Positions 61,401-64,000 of a stretch of 64,000 bases of DNA are shown one piece after another. Below the pieces are notes generated by a model that saw nothing but the letters and a program-made list of their open reading frames with translations, had not been told where the DNA came from and made no database searches. Origin of the DNA: Callipepla californica brunnescens (lineage: Eukaryota > Chordata > Aves > Galliformes > Odontophoridae); contig JALIRH010000002.1 of the NCBI GenBank assembly GCA_023055505.1, positions 19,922,937-19,986,936 on the forward strand. The letters are read 5' to 3'. Positions within the stretch are counted from its first letter, which is position 1; the number at the start of each line of letters is the position of its first letter. Made by a program: the position numbers and the translations under genes.

Positions 61401-62527
61401 TCCTGTCCTCCCACTCCCCTTAGACTCCATTTCAATCTCTTACCAGTTTGTGAATTTTTGGCAACTGAGGGCGATGTTGCATAGGTCACTGCCAGCCTGG
61501 TGGGACTGCTGTGGCTTTTGGCCACCAGAGACAGTTTTGGGCCATGGCATGTTGAAGTGCCAACCTCTTTCATCTACATTTTGTGCTGGAGCAGAGGTGA
61601 CTATGGGTGATGGAAGAATGGGAAAGCCTTCCTTAGCCCAGCAATCTTTGTCAATCAGTTAATGCTTTTCCTCCTTGCTCCAGGATCTGCCATCTAACCA
61701 GTGCAAATTGAGGATGACAAATAAGAACATTAGCCTGGTGTTTCTGCTAAAATGATCCTCCTTGAAGTAGCTGATGTTGACACTTAAATTGTCAGCAGAC
61801 TTCCAGTTTAGGCTCCAGTTAGAAAAATGAGTCCATTCACACTTCCCTCTGAGCTATTGTTCCAGCTCTCTCTGGACCAAGCAAATATCACTGCAGCAGT
61901 TTACACTCCAGTTCCACTTTAAAGTGGAAGGTTGTTAGGTTTTTTTTGCAATCATAATACAAATTGCCTAGAAACTTTTTTTAAATGTAGACTTGGTCTC
62001 CAGAGAATAATTACACAACACTGTAAAAATAGTCTGCAGCAATTTACATAGCCGTGAACTTTTGGAGCTGTGTTTGGTATTTTTTCAGTGTATCTACCTA
62101 CACACGGTACAGCTAGCTACAGAGGAGTCATGGAACTGTGATAGCAGAAACTGGTATTTCAAGTTAAACCAGACACGTGAACAAAACATTTCATGTTATA
62201 AAGCAAGGTTTCTTATTTTGGGGTGTTATATCATCATCTAACCAAAGCACTGCTTTGCCATTTCTGCCTCTCCCATATCCTAGTTCACCTCTGGCTGGAT
62301 TCAAATCCCACTCCTGCGGCTAATGCAGCCATTGTTGATGTAGTAAAGAAGGAAAGTATTGATTTAATTCAATTTCCTTCCTGTAATTGTGCGTTCCTTC
62401 CATTTCCAAACAAGTTAATCATACGGGGGGCTGTATCCTCATTTGTCTCTATACAGTCACCTTTGCTGCTGTGTACCCATTGGGTATGGCATCTCCTTGC
62501 CTGCTGGATCTCACTCCCTAACCTGCC
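52441..62527. other. Long unique, AT-rich non-coding stretch
   Basis: About 10 kb without a recognisable gene. The largest frames (103-108 codons, for example 59240-59566 and 60349-60660 on the minus strand) have no motif I know. A short (CA) run occurs near 55842-55852. Confidence 0.45.
57960..58012 (+). mobile_element. Possible MIR-type SINE core remnant
   Basis: GAGGTCTTAGGTACTTGCTC followed by ACAATCATGTAGC resembles the MIR/L3 block that normally reads GAGGTTAAGTAACTTGCCCA then AGGTCACACAGC. It is short and diverged, so this may be coincidence. Confidence 0.3.
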
Positions 62528-62568
62528 TGTCATAAATACTCGGAGTCCAATTGGAGTTTTTGGAATAT

Positions 62569-62574
62569 TTTATT
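62569..62574 (-). promoter_or_regulatory. Poly(A) signal of the solo LTR
   Basis: AATAAA on the minus strand, about 100 bases downstream of the LTR TATA box and about 40 bases from the LTR end, the usual place for the R region signal. Confidence 0.75.
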
Positions 62575-62671
62575 ACAATCAAAAGGTGAAAAGCAATAAG
62601 CAAGCAGCGCTGGGTGTGCCGGGGAGTCTCCACTCCACCAACGACACACACCGAGAAGATGGTTCCCTCTT

Positions 62672-62679
62672 CTTTTATA
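62672..62679 (-). promoter_or_regulatory. TATA box of the solo LTR
   Basis: TATAAAAG on the minus strand within the LTR, upstream of the poly(A) signal. It may still act as a promoter toward the left, but activity cannot be judged from sequence. Confidence 0.65.
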
Positions 62680-63096
62680 CAGTGTCTTATTTAAAATTTC
62701 TTGAAGTCCCCTCTTCCTCTTGGTCAATCATTTTACTCTTCTACACTTGTGCGGCCAGTTGCTAGGGGGTCATACATTCCTTCAGATGGTCTTTGGGATG
62801 GTGGCTGTTTGTCTCCCTTAATGCCCTCTGATTCATCCCTCGGTGTACTCCAGGCCAGTCTTGCAAGGTCTGTGTTCGAAATGCTTATCTCTGCCACCCC
62901 TTGGTTTGAGGAATGCACCTTCTGGGCTCCATTTTGCAGGGTTAGTGTTTGAGGTGCAGATAGAGTTCTGTTCCTAGTTTATCCTTCCATTCCTTATAAG
63001 GAAATTTTACTCCTTTAATCAATTTTATCTGCTGATTGGATTTAAAGGTATTGTATCACTACCTCTGACTCACACATTCACATGTTTTACACTGCC

Positions 63097-64000
63097 CTGC
63101 TGCATGCTGGCTTTTTCTCTTCTCTCTTTAAACCTTCAGCTGATGGTGGGATCACCAGTCCCTCTGCAACTAAGAATCAAGCCTATTTCTTCTGCAGAAG
63201 AGCAGGAGAAATCTCTGCAGCAGCAGGTGGTACGATCACTGCAGGCTGAGCCTTGTCTGTCACAGAAATTGTCACTTTGGACATTTCCAACCCCATCTGT
63301 CCAGCACTGCAGTACTTACATGGTAGAGCATCTTCTTAGTTCTCCAAATAACAAGCAGATAACATGCCTGGAGCCAGAAGATGCAGTAGCTTAATGTTTG
63401 CTTTCTGTACTCCCCCATTAGGCCCTTTTTGTCCTTAGTGTAACTCTGCCAAGTTCCTACCTTGCTAGCTGCTAGGCTGCCTTTTAAGGAGCTTTTTCAG
63501 TTGTTTTCTTATATGTCAAGAGAGCATAAGTGATTACATTAAAAGCAATAGAATTAATGGATAAAACCACAGGCTGGAAACAAAGCCATTTCCTGAAATC
63601 TCTGCAAAGAATCTATTCGGGATACCTATTCACAGGTAAAGAATATATGGCAGAAAGAAGAATTTATGCAAGTGAGTGCATGAATATGGAAACAAAACCC
63701 ATAACCTAGCAGTGAATATTATGGCCATGAGATTTAGGTACTGATTTGAAGGAGTTAAATTCCCAGGCTGCCTTTTCAAAGCAGGGTGGGGCACTGGGGA
63801 AGTCAGAGAGGGGGAAAAAAAGGCACCTGAGAGCCCTGGGAAAGAGCAGCAACACCTGCAGACCAAGTCCCTTTCCACTCCTGTACAGTTTGATGCAGAT
63901 CTTCCCCAGCTGAGCATTTGCCAGAGCTCTTGGCTGGGCTGTGCTGCTCTGTGCATCCTGAAGTGTGGGGTGACCTACCCGCACAGTTCTGTCTGCACCA
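63097..64000. other. Non-coding sequence at right end
   Basis: No gene recognised. Frames of 96-108 codons lack motifs. Any NIPAL2 exon, expected on this side from human gene order, would lie beyond the window. Confidence 0.4.

Larger units (their letters stand above)
62528..63091 (-). mobile_element. Solo LTR of an endogenous retrovirus
   Basis: A 564-bp element with TGT...ACA ends, flanked on both sides by the 5-bp direct repeat CTGCC (62523-62527 and 63092-63096), the expected target-site duplication. In minus orientation the parts are in the right order: U3, a TATAAAAG box (62672-62679), a transcription start expected about 25-30 bases later, a poly(A) signal AATAAA (62569-62574), and a short U5 ending at 62528. 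No retroviral genes adjoin it, so it is a solo LTR left by recombination. A 5-bp duplication is more typical of ERV-L-like groups. The 180-codon plus-strand frame across it is a shadow. Confidence 0.85.

Noticed and set aside
62223..62765. 180-codon plus-strand frame
   Set aside because: It runs antisense across half of the solo LTR and has no recognisable domain.
1..64000. Exons of STK3 or NIPAL2, the expected neighbours
   Set aside because: No frame showed kinase, SARAH-domain or NIPA transporter motifs. Short exons could be missed by eye, but none could be supported.

Overview
The window looks like bird nuclear DNA, most likely from a galliform close to chicken. The basis is one vertebrate potassium-channel gene in a GC-rich island, a gene-poor 59 kb flank, many 5'-truncated CR1 retroposons with ATTCTRTG-type 3' ends, two avian-type LTRs, and a few very old amniote repeats. 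No bacterial, plasmid or phage signal is present.

Layout. The left end (1-2434) is downstream sequence and probable 3' UTR. The one certain gene is KCNS2 (Kv9.2) on the minus strand: an intact, single-exon, 477-residue coding region at 2435-3868. Upstream of it on the minus strand come a probable splice acceptor, a 273-base almost pure pyrimidine tract (purine-rich in the transcript), and a CpG island (about 4250-5115) with two good candidate splice donors, so the promoter and a non-coding first exon probably lie there. From my memory of human 8q22.2, KCNS2 sits between NIPAL2 and STK3. In this orientation NIPAL2 would lie to the right and STK3 to the left, but I recognised no exon of either.

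From about 5.4 kb to the right end the window is mostly unique non-coding DNA. It carries about ten CR1 fragments, an old L3-like CR1 at 46.8-47.4 kb, two old tRNA/MIR-type remnants (14.4 and 22.3 kb), a clear solo LTR with a 5-bp target duplication (62528-63091), a second probable LTR (34978-35585), and several short tandem or inverted repeats.

The most interesting item is at 19787-20109. A strong splice acceptor is followed by a 106-codon cysteine-rich open frame with 14 Cys. It ends in a defensin-like GxC-x4-CC pattern, and an earlier stretch of the same frame resembles that end. It may be the terminal exon of an unrecognised two-domain defensin-like secreted peptide, or a decayed copy. 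I found no convincing signal-peptide exon, so this is a hypothesis. No genes can be seen working together: KCNS2 stands alone and its protein partners lie elsewhere in the genome.
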